A stretch of DNA of 64,000 bases from an uncultured Alphaproteobacteria bacterium (GTDB lineage Bacteria > Pseudomonadota > Alphaproteobacteria > RF32 > CAG-239): NCBI GenBank assembly GCA_934276635.1, contig CAKQTH010000001.1, positions 124,001 to 188,000 of the forward strand. Direction: 5' to 3'. Under the pieces are notes generated by a model. The model searched no databases. It saw nothing but the letters and a program-made list of their open reading frames with translations, and was not told where the DNA came from. Of this stretch, positions 15,998-25,041 are shown one piece after another (positions within the stretch are counted from its first letter, which is position 1; every line of letters starts with the position of its first letter). Made by a program: the position numbers and the translations under genes.

Positions 15998-18900
15998 TAC
16001 ACCGTCTTTTTGAATTCCTGCCAATTGCGAACCGGTTGTTCAGAAAAACCAACACCCTCCAACGCCTTAAAGTGTTGTGCGCCGCAATGGATTTTTTGTT
16101 GCTCTTCCGGTCGCAAGCCGTAAAAGTTCGCCGTTCTTTTCTAAATATACGGCCCAGTCCGGATTATAGGTCCCGATAGGTGTGTCAATTTTGAAACGGC
16201 TTGGAATCTTGAAAAACATTTTAACATCAGGATCTTCATCCAAAGCAACGGCAAAAGGTCTTTCTACCGTGCTTGAATCATAAACGATATAATCGTAAAC
16301 GCTGTTTTTGACAGCTATAGCATTTCTATCCAAGTTTGCCGTCAGCTCTTCATTCGAGAAAATTTCCATAACCGAATATTCTTCGCCGGCCAATTTAATG
16401 TACTTAATCCCGTCAATAGCCAATTTATGACGATTGCGCTGGATAATTTCCAAAACCTTTTCGTAAAACTCTTGCGGATTTTTCAAGAAATCTGCGGCAC
16501 GTCCGCTTTCCTGAATGATTTTATTCACGGTAGAACGTTTTAATAACGTTTTAGTGGAAATTAGGCGCAAAATATCTGGTAAAACATCATAATTTTGCTC
16601 TAAGTTTTGGGTAAGCATTGCTCCGGCTTGTGCTGTAACACCTGATTTTTGAATATCTATACCGGCTGTCTGGATGATTAACCTCGGAGCGACAATTTCC
16701 GACATTTCGCGAATATCTTTAATACTGTCTGATATCAACTTTTCTAAATCAAACTGCACACGATATGTGGTCTTTTGCTTGATTTTATCCCACAATTCTT
16801 GAAACTCCAGCGAAACAATCGCACGTTTATTGAGTTTAACCGTAACATCACGCGAAGCATCGCGAATATTGAGTTTATTGTCCGCTTTATTCATGGATTG
16901 CAACACGGCACGTTGCGCAGCTTTAGACCAACGCTCGCTTAAATTAAGTGTACCGGCGGCAAGTTGAGCTTTCATTGTATCTTTTATTTTTCCTTTGTTA
17001 TCAATAACCTTTTTATTTTTCAGCTCATCCATAATGGCGGCGGCTTCCTCATAGGAGAAAGTCTTTTTCTCGACTACAGTCTCCTTATAAGTGGTGCTGG
17101 CGAGTGCTGCAACCGAAACCGGTTTGGCAGCCTTTAATGTTTGCACAACTTCCTGTTTCAGCGGCTCCGGCATCGGGATATTTTCGATTTTTATTTCTTC
17201 AGCCTTAACTTCCGGTTTAATGTAGCCACCATCATCAATTAAGCCGAATTTCTGTAAATCTTCCACAATAGCGGTGGCCTCGCTTTCGCTGACTTTGCGC
17301 TCAACCTCAACTTCTTCATCATAAGCGTAACCGATAAGCATATCAAGTTCAAACATACCAAAGCGAACACCGGTTTCGTCTTCAATTTCTTTTTGCAACT
17401 TCTCGGCAAATTCGGCAAAGCTCTCGTTTGCGATAACGTGCAATACGTTAATATCTTTATCCTCAATCCGCTCGCCGTCTTGATTTACGCAAAGTCTTAA
17501 ACCGCGCCCGACTTTTTGGCGGCAAGTAAACAGCGACTTTTGCTCGATCAGCGTGCAGACTTGGAAAACGTTCGGATTATCCCAACCTTCCTTTAACGCC
17601 GAGTGCGAAAAAATAAAGCGGAGCGGACATTCAAACGACAACAGCCATTCTTTATCTTTCATTATGGTATTGTAGGTGTCGTCATCAGCCTGTGTGTCGC
17701 CCTTAGTATCTTTGTATTTACCTTTTTTATCTTGGGAGAAATAACCGTTGTGCGCTTTGTTTACGTCTGTATCAAATTTCGTTTTCAAAATAGCATACTT
17801 CGGCTTGTTTATAAGCTCGTTATAGCATTCTTCAAACATTTCGGCATAAATACCCTTGCTACCGTCTTCTTGGCGATATTTTTTAACTTCATCAATAAAG
17901 AACAGCGACAAAACCTTAATACCCATATCAAAATAGCGCAGTTCTTTATCAAGGTGTGTTTTAATGGTCTGATAAATTTGCGCACGCTTCAAAACTTTTT
18001 CATCAACGCTACCGATGGCTTTACCCAAGGCAACATATTCGGAATTAGCAAATTCCACGCCCTCAAAACCTTTGGTACAGTCAATACCGGCGACAACATA
18101 ACCGTCATAAATTTTGCGGTGACCGGATTTCATAAATAAGTCGTCATTCGGCTTGACCGTTATGACTTTACGGGTAACATGACCGTTTTCATCTTCAACA
18201 TCAATTTCAATTTTCGCCGAAAAGCCGTTGGCGTTTGAAACGTCCTTTAAGGCAATATACGGCTTGTTTGAATCGTTTAAGACCGCATTTGAAATAACGC
18301 AAATCTGCTTAACTAAGCCCATTTGATAGGCATCAACCGGTGTTAGGCGATAGACAAGATTCTGCTTTTCACGGTGGGTTGCAGAATAACGTAAGATACA
18401 CAAAGGATTTAAGGTCGCAATGGCTTCTTTTGCCTTAGGTGTATTATCAACGCTTTGCGGTTCATCAATAATCACAACCGGATTTGTGTCTTGAATATAT
18501 CTCATGGCTGTTTCACCGTTGAGTTTATCCTGCTCCTGATTGATGATGTTTTCGGCTTTTTTGAAAGCGTCAATATTGATAATCATAATTTCAATGTTGC
18601 TGGAAGTCGCAAAAGCCCGAACATCCGACAGTTTAGCCGAATTATAGATAAAATATCTGTAAGGCACGCTGTCATATTGATTTTTAAAGTGTTCTTCGGT
18701 TATTTGGAAAGATTTATTCACACCTTCACGAATAGCAATACTTGGCACGACAATGATAAACTTTGTAAAACCATAGCGTTTATTGAGTTCCAAAATTGTT
18801 TTTGTGTAAACATAGGTCTTACCGGTTCCTGTTTCCATTTCAATTGAAAGCGGCACGGCCTTAATGCTGTCAATGTCTGTTTGTGGCAGGGAATGAGCCT

Positions 18901-19108
18901 TTTGAATGGCATGAAGGTTGTTGTTTATAGTTTCTTCATCCAACAACAGCTTGTTACCGAACCCAAATTCATTTTGCAGGAAAGAAGCCTGCGCGGAGTT
19001 ATCGGCGATTGAAAAAGTCATGTTGGCTTTTTCTTGACCCTTGAATAACTCCACCGCCGCATTTGTGGCATCGGTTTGAAATTCTTGATTCTTAAACTTT
19101 AGTTTCAT
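15998..19108 (-). pseudogene. res: Type III restriction enzyme Res subunit, C-terminally frameshifted
   Basis: The 1013-residue frame has the Res helicase motifs METGTGKTYVY (Walker A, about 91-101), VVIIDEPQSVDN (motif II) and CRQKVGRGLRL (motif VI). Near the C-terminus IGTYNPDWAVYLEKNGE is the start of the PD-(D/E)xK nuclease domain, but the frame then runs into 19 unrelated residues and stops at 16067. The normal ending is found in another frame from about 16125: FYGLRPEEQQKIHCGAQHF onward to TAG 15998-16000. The piece that should carry the VxETKG catalytic motif is missing, so a deletion of a few tens of bases has removed the nuclease core and shifted the frame. Translocase motifs remain intact. 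Confidence 0.85.
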
Positions 19109-19158
19109 GTTTATTCCTCAGTTGACTACAAATTGTAGCCGCTTTATTAATTTGAACC

Positions 19159-19392
19159 TTATTTGCCATTACTTTTGGGAGCACAAGCACTTATTGTTCC
19201 CGTTGAGACAGAACTTGTTGTATTGTTACTTCCACTTGTAGGAGTTGAAGCGGTGATTTTTGATAAACTTCTAGATATCGGTGCACAAACAGAAATTCGT
19301 TCTGAACTGTTTTGAACACGTTGAGGGGCAGATGAATTAATTTTACTTAAGCTATCCTGTGCCATAGTTATTTTTGTAGTATTGTTTGACAT
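19159..19392 (-). CDS. Small Ser/Thr-rich protein in type III RM operon
   Basis: The 77-residue protein is rich in Ser, Thr and Asn (for example ASTPTSGSNNTTSSVSTGT) with no membrane segment or known domain. Its ATG follows the stop of the upstream membrane-protein gene after one base, suggesting translational coupling, and res starts 50 bases downstream. Two short similar stretches occur (ISVCAPISRS, ISACAPKSNG), an internal repeat with a conserved CAP. The function is unknown. It is probably disordered and could be a partner of the membrane protein. Confidence 0.5.
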   Translation of the reverse strand: MSNNTTKITMAQDSLSKINSSAPQRVQNSSERISVCAPISRSLSKITASTPTSGSNNTTSSVSTGTISACAPKSNGK

Positions 19393-19393
19393 T

Positions 19394-19870
19394 TTACACT
19401 CCTGTTAAGACATTAAGATTTAATACGGCGATAAGAAAAAGACTTATTACTCCAATGATAAAGCTCCATTTCATAATAGTGTCTTTATTTTTTAATGATT
19501 CATCAAGTAAGCTGACATCCTTACCATTTATAATATTCTCTAGCAGATATCTGTTATTCTTAAAGATATTTAAGGCAAGAATGATTGTTATCAAAAAACA
19601 CATACCGGAAATAAGCCATAAAACAGATAGCCAACACGAGGTTATTTTATTCATAAAGGTAACTAAAAGACCAATTGCCGCTGAAGCGATTGTTAATAAC
19701 TGTCTGTCTAATTCAAAACGTGTTGCAAAATTAGCATTAACTAAGGCAGCATACCATTCTATTTCCTTTCCATCATTAATCGCTTTATTCTCTTTTAGAC
19801 GTTTATTTTCCTGATTTTTTTCCTCCAGAAAACCTTTTAATATTTTTTCTTCTTCTTTAGATAAATTCAT
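19394..19870 (-). CDS. Three-TM membrane protein between mod and res (SLATT-like?)
   Basis: The 158-residue protein starts 12 bases after the mod stop. The N-terminal ~45 residues are a charged helix (KEEEKILKGFLEEKNQENKR). Hydrophobic segments follow at about 62-76 (LTIASAAIGLLVTFM), 81-103 (WLSVLWLISGMCFLITIILAL) and 134-156 (WSFIIGVISLFLIAVL). A soluble helix plus closely spaced TM segments resembles SLATT-type effectors linked to bacterial defence, but that family assignment is a guess. Its placement inside a restriction operon suggests a membrane effector or accessory function. The gene is intact although mod and res are broken. Confidence 0.6.
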   Translation of the reverse strand: MNLSKEEEKILKGFLEEKNQENKRLKENKAINDGKEIEWYAALVNANFATRFELDRQLLTIASAAIGLLVTFMNKITSCWLSVLWLISGMCFLITIILALNIFKNNRYLLENIINGKDVSLLDESLKNKDTIMKWSFIIGVISLFLIAVLNLNVLTGV

Positions 19871-19882
19871 TATAAAAGTCTC

Positions 19883-21758
19883 CTACAACAATTCAATTTC
19901 AACGCCTTTGTCTTTTGAGATGTAGTAAGCGTTTGACAGAGCGACATCGTCTTTGAAAGCTTCTTCTGCGGCAACGATTTTGGCAGGTGTTAAATCACAC
20001 ATAGCCGAAATGTCTTCCGGTGTAATACCTCCGTTAGAGCCGTCCAAACATACTAAAATCAATCCGTCATCACCAATGGAGTAGACTTTACGACCGTTGA
20101 TATCGGTTAAATTGACTTGATAAGTGACAGGGATACCCAATTTTAACATCACTTCGTAAACGACATCTAATTCAGAGCGGTCAAATTTAAGCGTTTTGAC
20201 AACAGAGTCAAAGCGTTCTCTTAACACCTCTGTCTCGCTGACCGGTGTATCATCCCATTTAACGAGGTTTGATGTATCCAGTTTCAAAACCTTAAATCCA
20301 ACATCCACATCGGCGTTGTACTCTTTGATTTTAGCACCGGCACGACGGATACGCTCTTTACCGATTTCACAAATGTTTTTATATCCGGCTTTAAAGGCTT
20401 CGGATTTTTCATCACACAGTTCGGGCAATTGTACCATAATAAATTGACGTTTTCCACCATCTTCTGCATTTAACTGCATAACCGCATGAGCGGTGGTCGC
20501 CGAACCGGAAAAGAAGTCAAGAATGATATCGCTATCAGTCGTTGTAGAATTAAGAAAATATTTAATTAAAGCACTCGGTTTTGGAAATGAGAAAATATTA
20601 TTACCAAGCAAACCAGCACATTCTTTGTTTCCATCTTCTGACATACCCACTTCGGAAGGGATAACTGTGGACATAGCTTTCATTGCATATTCTTTTCCGT
20701 ATTTTGCTAATGCCTTTTGCTTATCTTCACTTTCAAAAACTCGATAGGATGGAATTGTTATATTTAAAAATTTGTAATCATCTGGAAAAACAATTTTTCC
20801 TTTGTCATAGTAATCTTGGAATGTGTCCTTAGTTATACCCCATAAGCGTTTTGGATTATATTTATAAACTTTTCCTGTTTTAGGATCAACAAGATCAAAA
20901 GCAGAATTCGGACGCTGAGATTCAATTTTTTGCGTTGTTAAATCGGACAATCTCCATCTATCATTTGGGTAATCTGGACTGGAGTAGTACTTTCGTTCAA
21001 ATCTAATACCTGCACTTAAATCCGATGATTTGGCATAACAAATAACCCATTCATAATCTTGTGAAACACCAAACGGCACATCAGATTTTGATGTCCTTTT
21101 ACGCCAAGGCATTTGCGCTACAAAGTTTTCTTCTCCAAAAACCTCATCACAGAGTCTTAACAAATTAACTGCTTCGTTATCATCAATGCTGATAAAAATC
21201 ACACCATCATCACGGAGCAAGTTAGAGGCTAAACGCAAGCGAGGATACATCATATTCAGCCAGTTGGTGTGATAACGTCCCATGGTTTCAGGATTGGATT
21301 TGGTGGTTTGACTGGTAATTTCTATATTTTGCAAGTGGATCCTTAAAATCATCCTCATAAACAAAGTCATTGCCGGTATTATACGGTGGATCAATGTAAA
21401 TCATCTTAACTTTGCGATAATAAGCCGTTTGCAACAGCTTTAAGACTTCCAGATTGTCGCCTTCAATATATAGATTATTTGTATTTTCAAAGTCAACACT
21501 TTCTTCCACACATGGGCGGAGCGTACCGGTAGAACGTTTTCCGGCAATGCGTAGGCACTCGGATTTGCCTTTCTATTCAAACTTATACTTTTCAAAATCA
21601 TTGTCGATATATTCGCCACATAAAGACAATAGTTTATCAATATCCAAATTACCCTCGGTAAAACACTCAGGAAAAACCGTTTTCAACTTTTCCTTGTTTA
21701 CGCCCGTCACATCAAGGCTTTTGCCGTCCATTTTTTGAATTTGAATATCGTCTGCCAT
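19883..21758 (-). pseudogene. mod: Type III modification methyltransferase Mod, two lesions
   Basis: Three frames together give a Mod protein of about 625 residues. The N-terminus (MADDIQIQKMDGKSL on) is stopped by TAG at 21573-21575. The same phase resumes with KGKSECLRIAGKRSTGTLRP, where Mod proteins have a conserved Trp before KGKSE, so TGG became TAG. The catalytic motif IV DPPYNTGND follows. At about 21332 a one-base insertion shifts the frame; the rest (ITSQTTKSNPETMGRYHTNW through the SAM-binding ILDFFSGSATTAHAV) continues in the new phase to 19883. Intact, Mod would methylate adenine in an asymmetric site and form the Mod-Res complex. As read, neither fragment carries both DPPY and the SAM motif. 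Confidence 0.85.
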
Positions 21759-22217
21759 GAAAACACCTCATTTATCAGCATAAAATTATAATCCGTCATA
21801 TTTTAACGACTTCTACCTAAAATTGCAAGAAAATAGTCATTTTTTTCAAAAAAAATGAAAATCTGTTTATACACCCTAAATACTAAGTGTGCAAGTATAA
21901 GAAAATCTAAAATCCTTATAAAATAAGGCTTTTAGGAAGATATATAAATAGAGGTATCAATTTTTAGATTTACAAACCAACCACTGCTTGGCTAGATTCG
22001 GAAAGTTGATGTTATACCATTATAATCAATTATTCAAAAACAATAACTTACGAGCAAGTGGCTCTGGCGAAAAAATCACATTGCACAATGTATATATATT
22101 CGGGCAAAAGTATATATGCCTTAAGAGAAAAGAGGGCAACCACATCAATTTCGGTATAAAATCAGATTTTAAGAGTTGGCAGTCCTAGGGGCTGTGTGGG
22201 GGGGGGGACTGGATAAC
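21759..22217. other. Gene-free interval between RM operon and tRNA-Pro terminator
   Basis: About 460 AT-rich bases hold no convincing gene. One 66-codon frame (21988-22188) has no RBS or family features. Visible structure comprises a short hairpin CCTTAT/ATAAGG with a T run (21914-21934) and a run of ten G residues at 22198-22207, very unusual in this composition. The interval would contain the mod promoter and, if the mobile block integrated at the tRNA, the element boundary. Confidence 0.5.
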
Positions 22218-22250
22218 AAAAAAAGCGAAAGTATAAACTTCCGCTTTTTT
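22218..22250 (-). terminator. Rho-independent terminator of tRNA-Pro
   Basis: On the minus strand, just past the tRNA 3' end, GCGGAAGT pairs with ACTTTCGC (one G-U) around a short AU loop and is followed by seven T residues. It separates the tRNA transcript from the neighbouring island. Confidence 0.7.
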
Positions 22251-22254
22251 ATGT

Positions 22255-22331
22255 TGGTCGGATTGACTGGACTCGAACCAGCGACCTCTTCGTCCCGAAC
22301 GAAGCGTTCTACCAGGCTGAACTACAATCCG
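22255..22331 (-). tRNA. tRNA-Pro (CGG anticodon)
   Basis: All four stems can be drawn on the minus strand: acceptor CGGATTG/CAATCCG, D stem GTTC/GAAC, anticodon stem CTTCG/CGAAG around loop TTCGGGA, and T stem with loop TTCGAGT. CCA is encoded. The gene is 77 bases with anticodon CGG. Its 3' end faces the prophage/restriction island, the usual geometry for an attachment site. Confidence 0.95.
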
Positions 22332-22402
22332 GTCAGCTATGTGTTTATCACAAAAAAAATATAAAACAAGAGTTTTTTTTATAAAAATAACTTTTTTTGC
22401 GT

Positions 22403-24043
22403 TTAGTTTATGTGATATCTCCTTTTTGCCTTTTTCCTGAGCTGATGAAACGGAATTACTTTTATGCAAAAAGACAGCAAATTGCGCTTAAGCACATCTG
22501 AAAATGGCTGTTTTATCTTTATTTTTTTCAAAATTTTTGCAATTTTGTTTGTGTCAGCATCAGAGTTTGTTTTTGCATTTTTGTGCTTTTTATAATCGAA
22601 AGAAATTTTTATAACCTTGTCGCTGAGTTTTGTTTCCGTATATCCGGTCGGGCAATATTGCAGATATAACAAATAAATATTCTGATTCGGAAACTTTTCG
22701 GCCAAAGTTTTTTGCGCCTTTATTATGTCTTCATCAGAATTTTTGATGCCGTTTTCGTCGGAAATCTCAATATAACAAGCCAAAATATTTTTGCTGGATT
22801 TGATGTTTGTCATCAGCCGCTCGATTCTGCGGTCGTATTTTTTTCTGACATCATCAAAAGTTTCGTCCAGTGTTTTTCCGTATTCAAAATCATGGTTCAG
22901 AATAATCCCGTTTTTAGTGTCTTCATAAACTTCGCACAAATGAGTTCTGGCTTTATTGTCAATTTTCAAATCTTTCAGGTTTTTCTTTTGCATAAAAGAT
23001 GAAAAATCGGAAGAAATTATTTCCGCGCGTTTACAAATATTTCCGCCGGCAAGCCAATCAAACGGATATGATGCAAACTGCAAATCAGCCTTGCGCAAAG
23101 ATTGGGTCGACAAACATGCGGCGCCGAGCGAAAACACAAAGTCAAATGTCGGAAGAGCATTTACCCTCCCCCGCGCATTTTTGGCATCACCCCGCAGCTT
23201 TATGATATTTTTTGAAGTCAGCAGCGGAATTTTTTCAAACAGGCAGACTTTTGTGCGGTTGGCATTCTTTTCAATGCACAAAAACGGAATAAATCCGAAC
23301 AGGCGGATATAATTTTTATGCTCTGCTTTGAGCAGAAATTCTTCATAAATTTCCGGATTTTCAACCTTTGCAAACGCCCAAATCGCCAAAGTCGCATTAT
23401 GCATTTTATCGTTTTGCAGCTTTGAAGTGTTTGTTTTGTGCTCGCGATAAGAAAACAAAACTTCCGGAATATTATAAAAATCGGTACGCGGAATCAGTCT
23501 GCACCAAAGCGCATAATCCTCAGCCGGAGAAAATCTTTCTTCATAGCGGATTTTGTTGTCGGTCAATACGGATTTTCTGATCATTGCGGCCGGGTGAGTT
23601 ATGGCGCAGACGCGCATCAGAGCAAGTTTTATATCGTGACTTTCGGTCGGGTTTGCACTGACTTTATTGCCGTTCAGCTTGCAGATTTTGCTGCCGACAA
23701 CACCGACATTTTTATGCTCATCAAGATATTTTGCCTGTTTTTCAAGCCGTGTCGGCAAAGACACATCGTCATGATCCATAATCGCGAGGTATGTGCCTTT
23801 TGCCATCTCAATCAGCTTATTTCTGGTCTCAGAAATACCGAGGTTTGTTTTGTTGACGGCGTATCGTATCCGTTTGTCTTTATATGATTTTATAACTTTT
23901 TCGACATTTTCGTCGGTGGAGGCGTCGTTCAAAATCAGCAGCTCAAAATCCTTAAAAGTCTGATTCAAGATGCTGTCGACAGCAGCGCGCAAAAATTCTT
24001 CTTTTGTGTTATAAACCGGCAATAAAACAGATACTTTTACCAT
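22403..24043 (-). CDS. GT2 glycosyltransferase fused to DUF1796-type domain
   Basis: The 546-residue protein has two parts. Residues about 1-220 are a GT-A family 2 glycosyltransferase: VSVLLPVYNTKEEFLRAAVD, ILNDASTDEN and the metal-binding DHDD in YLAIMDHDDVSLPTR. From about 290 (FDFVFSLGAACLSTQSLRK, then ASYPFDWL) it matches the DUF1796 putative papain-like cysteine-peptidase family, with a Cys after LGAA and a later His in ILNHDF. DUF1796 commonly occurs in glycan biosynthesis loci. No membrane segment is seen, so it probably acts at the cytoplasmic face in surface-polysaccharide assembly. It lies 16 bases downstream of the outer-membrane-protein gene. Confidence 0.82.
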   Translation of the reverse strand: MVKVSVLLPVYNTKEEFLRAAVDSILNQTFKDFELLILNDASTDENVEKVIKSYKDKRIRYAVNKTNLGISETRNKLIEMAKGTYLAIMDHDDVSLPTRLEKQAKYLDEHKNVGVVGSKICKLNGNKVSANPTESHDIKLALMRVCAITHPAAMIRKSVLTDNKIRYEERFSPAEDYALWCRLIPRTDFYNIPEVLFSYREHKTNTSKLQNDKMHNATLAIWAFAKVENPEIYEEFLLKAEHKNYIRLFGFIPFLCIEKNANRTKVCLFEKIPLLTSKNIIKLRGDAKNARGRVNALPTFDFVFSLGAACLSTQSLRKADLQFASYPFDWLAGGNICKRAEIISSDFSSFMQKKNLKDLKIDNKARTHLCEVYEDTKNGIILNHDFEYGKTLDETFDDVRKKYDRRIERLMTNIKSSKNILACYIEISDENGIKNSDEDIIKAQKTLAEKFPNQNIYLLYLQYCPTGYTETKLSDKVIKISFDYKKHKNAKTNSDADTNKIAKILKKIKIKQPFSDVLKRNLLSFCIKVIPFHQLRKKAKRRYHIN

Positions 24044-24059
24044 TTTTCCCTCTTATAAA

Positions 24060-24965
24060 TTATTCCCAGAACATATGTTCCATTTTATAGTTTAGCGAAA
24101 TTCCGACGGTGGTGTTTGAGCCGTATTTTTCCGCACCTCTGGCCTTTGCCATTTTGTATGACACATACGGAGCCAAAGCAAAATTGCCGATAAGCGCAAC
24201 ATCAAGTCTGGCGTTGGCGTTGATTTCATATTTGAAATCGGTCGGTTCATAGCGGCTGTATTCAAAATATTGACGGGCATATGCATCAGAATAAAACTTT
24301 ACGCCGTCGCGGAGCGGATACTCAAACCGATAGCCGATTTCCGCCGCGGTCTTGGTGTCGTCCTGACTGTATGTCATATCATATTCTTCAACAATCGCGG
24401 CATACAATTCTTTGATGTATTTGCCTTCAAACAGCTTCATACCGAGCTTGCCGCGCAGGGTTTTTGTCCGCGGGGCATCGTCGTTGGCCGTAAATTCGGT
24501 TTGATATCCGATATTGGCAAACGGGCCGACAAAGCCGTATTTTGTGTCCCAAACTTTGTGCGCATAGTCTGTATAAATCAAAATTTTGTCGGCGCTTTCG
24601 TTGGTTTCGGTGCCTCCTTCATATTTTTTGATTCTGGTTTCGCCGTATTCTGCGGTAATTCCGTTTGTCCACATCAGGTTATTATTTTGATATTCCAGTG
24701 CAAAGTCTGCGGCTCCGATGATTGAAGACTGCTCGTCCGCACTGAGTGCTGCATCCGGCGAATTGTGATATTCTTTTTGGTTGCTGACGGTATTTTGCGA
24801 ATATTTCAGCTCGATTTTGCGCAAGTTTGCTTTCAATGAAGAATTGCTTTTTTGCTCAACAACCGCAGAGCTTTCATCGGCGGCAGAAACAGCATCTTGA
24901 GCAACGGCGCAAAGCGGAAGGCCGAAAACGGCGGCAAAAACCGTAGTTTGCAAAAATTTTTTCAT
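24060..24965 (-). CDS. Predicted outer-membrane beta-barrel protein
   Basis: The 301-residue protein has a clear Sec signal peptide (MKKFLQTTVFAAVFGLPLCAVAQD, cleavage after about Ala22). The mature part is rich in alternating aromatic and polar residues and tyrosines (for example YGFVGPFANIGYQTEF, VKFYSDAYARQYFEYS) with short turns, typical of an outer-membrane beta barrel. It ends NYKMEHMFWE, with an aromatic residue near the C-terminus. No named family is assigned, and porin or structural roles are possible. The glycosyltransferase gene follows at 16 bases, possibly co-transcribed. Confidence 0.65.
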   Translation of the reverse strand: MKKFLQTTVFAAVFGLPLCAVAQDAVSAADESSAVVEQKSNSSLKANLRKIELKYSQNTVSNQKEYHNSPDAALSADEQSSIIGAADFALEYQNNNLMWTNGITAEYGETRIKKYEGGTETNESADKILIYTDYAHKVWDTKYGFVGPFANIGYQTEFTANDDAPRTKTLRGKLGMKLFEGKYIKELYAAIVEEYDMTYSQDDTKTAAEIGYRFEYPLRDGVKFYSDAYARQYFEYSRYEPTDFKYEINANARLDVALIGNFALAPYVSYKMAKARGAEKYGSNTTVGISLNYKMEHMFWE

Positions 24966-25000
24966 AGTTCAATAGTCCTTTTACAGTTTTAAAACAATAA

Positions 25001-25028
25001 GAGCAGTAAAGCTTTTGCCTTACTGCTC
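25001..25028 (-). terminator. Terminator downstream of tig
   Basis: GAGCAGTAA and TTACTGCTC form a perfect 9-bp stem with a 10-base loop. On the minus strand it is followed by TTATTGTTTT, an imperfect T run, and it lies 14 bases past the trigger factor stop. It is symmetric enough to work weakly on the other strand too. Confidence 0.65.
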
Positions 25029-25041
25029 CAAATTATAAAAT

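Noticed and set aside
21988..22188. 66-codon open frame in the intergenic gap
   Set aside because: No ribosome-binding site and no recognisable protein features, in AT-rich DNA with an open frame by chance.
22185..22469. Open frames across the tRNA-Pro gene on both strands
   Set aside because: They translate a tRNA and its terminator; the well-known false-protein motif VGLTGLEPATSSSRTKRS is an artefact of tRNA sequence.
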